DNA of 64,000 nt from an uncultured Flavobacteriaceae bacterium (GTDB taxonomy: Bacteria; Bacteroidota; Bacteroidia; Flavobacteriales; Flavobacteriaceae), in NCBI GenBank assembly GCA_947495135.1, contig CANLXN010000011.1, positions 62,001 through 126,000 on the forward strand. The letters run 5' to 3'. Shown piece by piece: positions 61,928-64,000 of this stretch; the first letter of the stretch is position 1; every line of letters begins with the position of its first letter. The translations under genes and the position numbers were made by a program. The notes below the pieces were generated by a model, which did no database searches, had not been told where the DNA came from, and saw only the letters and a program-made list of their open reading frames with translations.

Positions 61928-64000
61928 TAAAACTGAAAATTATAGGTGATCGTAGGAATTGGAATGGCAAAAATAGAACTCTGAAATGCCTTTACTTGGC
62001 CATCTTCATTTACGAAAAACACCGAATAGGGATTGTTTCTACCAAGCACATTATAAATAGATAGGTTCCAAAAGCTATGTGCCAATTTCTTGATTTTATG
62101 ATTTCCCTCTACATTTAGACTAATATCTAATCGATAATAATCTGGAATTCTAAATTCATTGCGATCACTGTAGAGGACAAATTCCGAATTATTGATTACG
62201 AAATTACCCACTGGAACCGTTACGGGTCGACCGGTTTGGTAAACGAAATTAGCCGAAAGACTGAATCGCTGTGTGAGTTTATAATTTGCGACCAAACTTA
62301 AATCATGCGGCTTGTCAAAATTAGATGGGAAATAATCGCCATTATTGATGGTTTCTTCTGAAAAATCGCTTTCAAATTTAATCAAGGAACGAGAATAGGT
62401 ATAACCGAACCAACCGTTAAGCCTGCCCTTGCTCTTCCGAAGTAAAAATTCGACCCCATAAGCTTGGCCTTCTCCTTGCAATACTTCCCTTTCGATGTTT
62501 TCATTCAACAACAACTGGGCTCCTGTTTTAAAATCGAGAATGTTTTCTGCCGTTTTGTAATATCCTTCTAGGCTTAACTCAAATTCATTCTCTTTTAAAT
62601 TTTTATATAACCCAAGTGAGTATTGTTGTGCTCGTTGTGGTTCAATATTCAAATCGGATAGCTTCCAAGTGTCTGTAGGTGAAATAGTCGTGTTGTTGGT
62701 AAGGGTATGAATATATTGATACGTATTGTTGTAACTCGCTTTTACCGAAAGCGCCTCATCTAAAAAATAACGCGAAGAGAGTCTAAACTCCGGCCCAGTA
62801 TAGGTCTTAATTGCCTCATTATTCCCGAACTCTTGCGACTCGATAAATGTGCCTTCATTTTTCGGTAATCCATCTGCATAGATATTCTGAAAAGCGGATC
62901 CCAATGCGGTAAACGTGGAAAATCTAAACCCTGCACTCAGCAAAAGTCGATCGCTTACGGTAAATTCGTCTGAAATAAAAATAGCAGACTCGAGTGCCCT
63001 CTCCGAAGCTATGTCCACAGGCACAACAATCGAATTGTTAATTGGAGAAATACTGCCAGGGTTCGAATTATACAGCTTGGTAGAAATACCATAATCAAAT
63101 TTATGTGCCTCACTATGATTATACCCCATTTTTAGTTTTAGTTCCGTTTCAGTTATATCGTACCCAAGATCGAAATCGTTGTTGGCATCTCCATCAAAAT
63201 CTATATTGAATTTATATTGACTATTTGCAAGTATAACACTTCCGTTGTGTTTATCATTGAATTGATGATCCCATCGAAGCGATGCCGCACGGTTGGAGTA
63301 TTTAAAAATGGAATCGCTAGTGATGCTAAAGTTATCCTTACTGTAATATCCTGTAGCCTTCAGTTGATCATCTTCTCCAAGTTTGTGGTTGTATTTCACC
63401 ACAATATCATAAAAGTTTGCCTGACTGTTCTTAAGAGCTTCATCGTCTAAGGAACGAAGAATCCAATCTGAGTAAGTACTTCTTCCACCTACAAGCAAAG
63501 CAGCTTTGTCCTTTTCAATAGGGATTTCCAATGCCAGACTGCTAGTGACAGGACCAATGGAAGCTTCTCCAGCAAATTCGCTCGCGTTTGCATCTTTTGT
63601 GGTTAAATCAAAAACAGAGGAAAGTCTGCCTCCGTATTCGGCTGGAATATTTCCTTTATAGATGGTCACCCCACCAGTGGTGAAGGGATTTATTCCGGAG
63701 AAAATTCCGAAGAAATGTGATGGATTATAGATCACCGCATCGTCTAAAAGGAATAAATTTTGATCTGCATTTCCTCCTCTAACATTAAAACCGGCACTTC
63801 CTTCCCCTGCATTTGCAATCCCCGGAAGCGTAGTTGCTACCTTAAGAATATCTCGTTCACCAAGAACTAGCGGAATGTTCTTAATCTTTTTGACATCAAT
63901 TACGGTAGTTCCAGTAGTGGCATCTTCTACATTACTCTCCGCCTTTGCGTCGATAAGCACGGCGTCCAATTGCTCTAAACTCTCTGTAAGTAAAAAATTT
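61927..64000 (-). CDS. TonB-dependent outer-membrane receptor (5' end beyond the window)
   Basis: At least 690 residues; the frame stays open to the window edge (upstream residues read NFLLTESLEQL), so the signal peptide and probably a carboxypeptidase-regulatory domain are missing. The plug domain is clear (IPLVLGERDILKVATTLPGI ... NVRGGNADQNLFLLDDAVIYNPSHFFGIF), and the rest is a beta-barrel with aromatic strand ends, finishing in TITYNFQF, the usual outer-membrane terminal signature. It should import an unknown ligand in concert with the two DUF4249 lipoproteins and the MG2-like protein downstream. Confidence 0.92.
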   Translation of the reverse strand, partial: NFLLTESLEQLDAVLIDAKAESNVEDATTGTTVIDVKKIKNIPLVLGERDILKVATTLPGIANAGEGSAGFNVRGGNADQNLFLLDDAVIYNPSHFFGIFSGINPFTTGGVTIYKGNIPAEYGGRLSSVFDLTTKDANASEFAGEASIGPVTSSLALEIPIEKDKAALLVGGRSTYSDWILRSLDDEALKNSQANFYDIVVKYNHKLGEDDQLKATGYYSKDNFSITSDSIFKYSNRAASLRWDHQFNDKHNGSVILANSQYKFNIDFDGDANNDFDLGYDITETELKLKMGYNHSEAHKFDYGISTKLYNSNPGSISPINNSIVVPVDIASERALESAIFISDEFTVSDRLLLSAGFRFSTFTALGSAFQNIYADGLPKNEGTFIESQEFGNNEAIKTYTGPEFRLSSRYFLDEALSVKASYNNTYQYIHTLTNNTTISPTDTWKLSDLNIEPQRAQQYSLGLYKNLKENEFELSLEGYYKTAENILDFKTGAQLLLNENIEREVLQGEGQAYGVEFLLRKSKGRLNGWFGYTYSRSLIKFESDFSEETINNGDYFPSNFDKPHDLSLVANYKLTQRFSLSANFVYQTGRPVTVPVGNFVINNSEFVLYSDRNEFRIPDYYRLDISLNVEGNHKIKKLAHSFWNLSIYNVLGRNNPYSVFFVNEDGQVKAFQSSIFAIPIPTITYNFQF

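Noticed and set aside
1-64000. tRNA, rRNA, CRISPR arrays, insertion sequences
   Set aside because: Nothing recognisable was seen by eye. This was not a computed search, so a short tRNA in an intergenic gap cannot be fully excluded.

Overview
This 64 kb window is low-GC DNA from a member of the Bacteroidota, most likely a marine-type flavobacterium. The evidence is a T9SS C-terminal sorting domain, a TonB-dependent receptor with two DUF4249 lipoproteins, a two-domain M16 peptidase lipoprotein, a Mg-chelatase-like YifB, and little sign of Shine-Dalgarno sequences. No rRNA, tRNA, CRISPR array or transposase was recognised by eye.

Layout. (1) 1-8.8 kb: a secreted/periplasmic protease and sigma-factor region. 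It holds a T9SS-exported metzincin, a TPR-CHAT caspase-like membrane protein in an operon with a subtilisin lipoprotein, and a divergent ECF sigma factor overlapping a one-TM, TPR-bearing anti-sigma-like protein. A bipartite motif (TGGGTAACG, 13 bases, then GAACA-like) occurs three times here with identical spacing and looks like the promoter of this regulon. (2) 8.9-15.1 kb: an M16 peptidase, then a GCS2-CBS fusion overlapping an AspA/AstE-type zinc hydrolase. (3) 15.3-48.6 kb, all minus strand: a complete extracellular contractile injection system (eCIS; Afp/PVC/AlgoCIS family). From the 5' end it encodes the cap (DUF4255), an unknown protein, two sheaths, two tube proteins, a DUF5908 microprotein, a LysM hub protein, a VgrG/gp27-gp5 spike, PAAR tip, gp25, two very large baseplate wedges, a 1243-aa protein in the fibre position, a tape-measure protein and an AAA+ ATPase. 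It ends in a cassette of five cargo-like proteins sharing one N-terminal leader. Four of these carry DUF4157, and their C-termini differ: a zincin-like domain, OmpA plus M35-like aspzincin, metzincin, and papain-like cysteine protease. (4) 48.9-57.5 kb: YifB, a signal-less phage-endolysin-like amidase with two SH3b domains, and a 1919-aa polypeptide that fuses subtilisin, caspase-like, second subtilisin and alpha/beta-hydrolase modules. (5) 57.7-64 kb: a TonB-dependent receptor (cut by the window edge), two paralogous DUF4249 lipoproteins and an MG2-like protein, in one operon.

How the parts may work together. The eCIS genes are nearly contiguous (gaps mostly 3-40 bases, several overlaps) and run straight into the cargo genes, so particle and payload are probably made together. 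No T6SS membrane complex is present, so release should need lysis; the adjacent endolysin-like amidase and the four-enzyme giant protein are candidates for that, but this is inference. In the left region, the predicted topologies place a caspase-like and a subtilisin-like protease on the same periplasmic side as the sensor half of the anti-sigma protein, which suggests proteolytic control of the sigma factor.

The most unusual items are the 1919-aa four-enzyme protein, the three-copy promoter-like motif tied to the sigma/CHAT/subtilisin genes, and the modular cargo family including one member that has lost DUF4157 and its CxxC pair.
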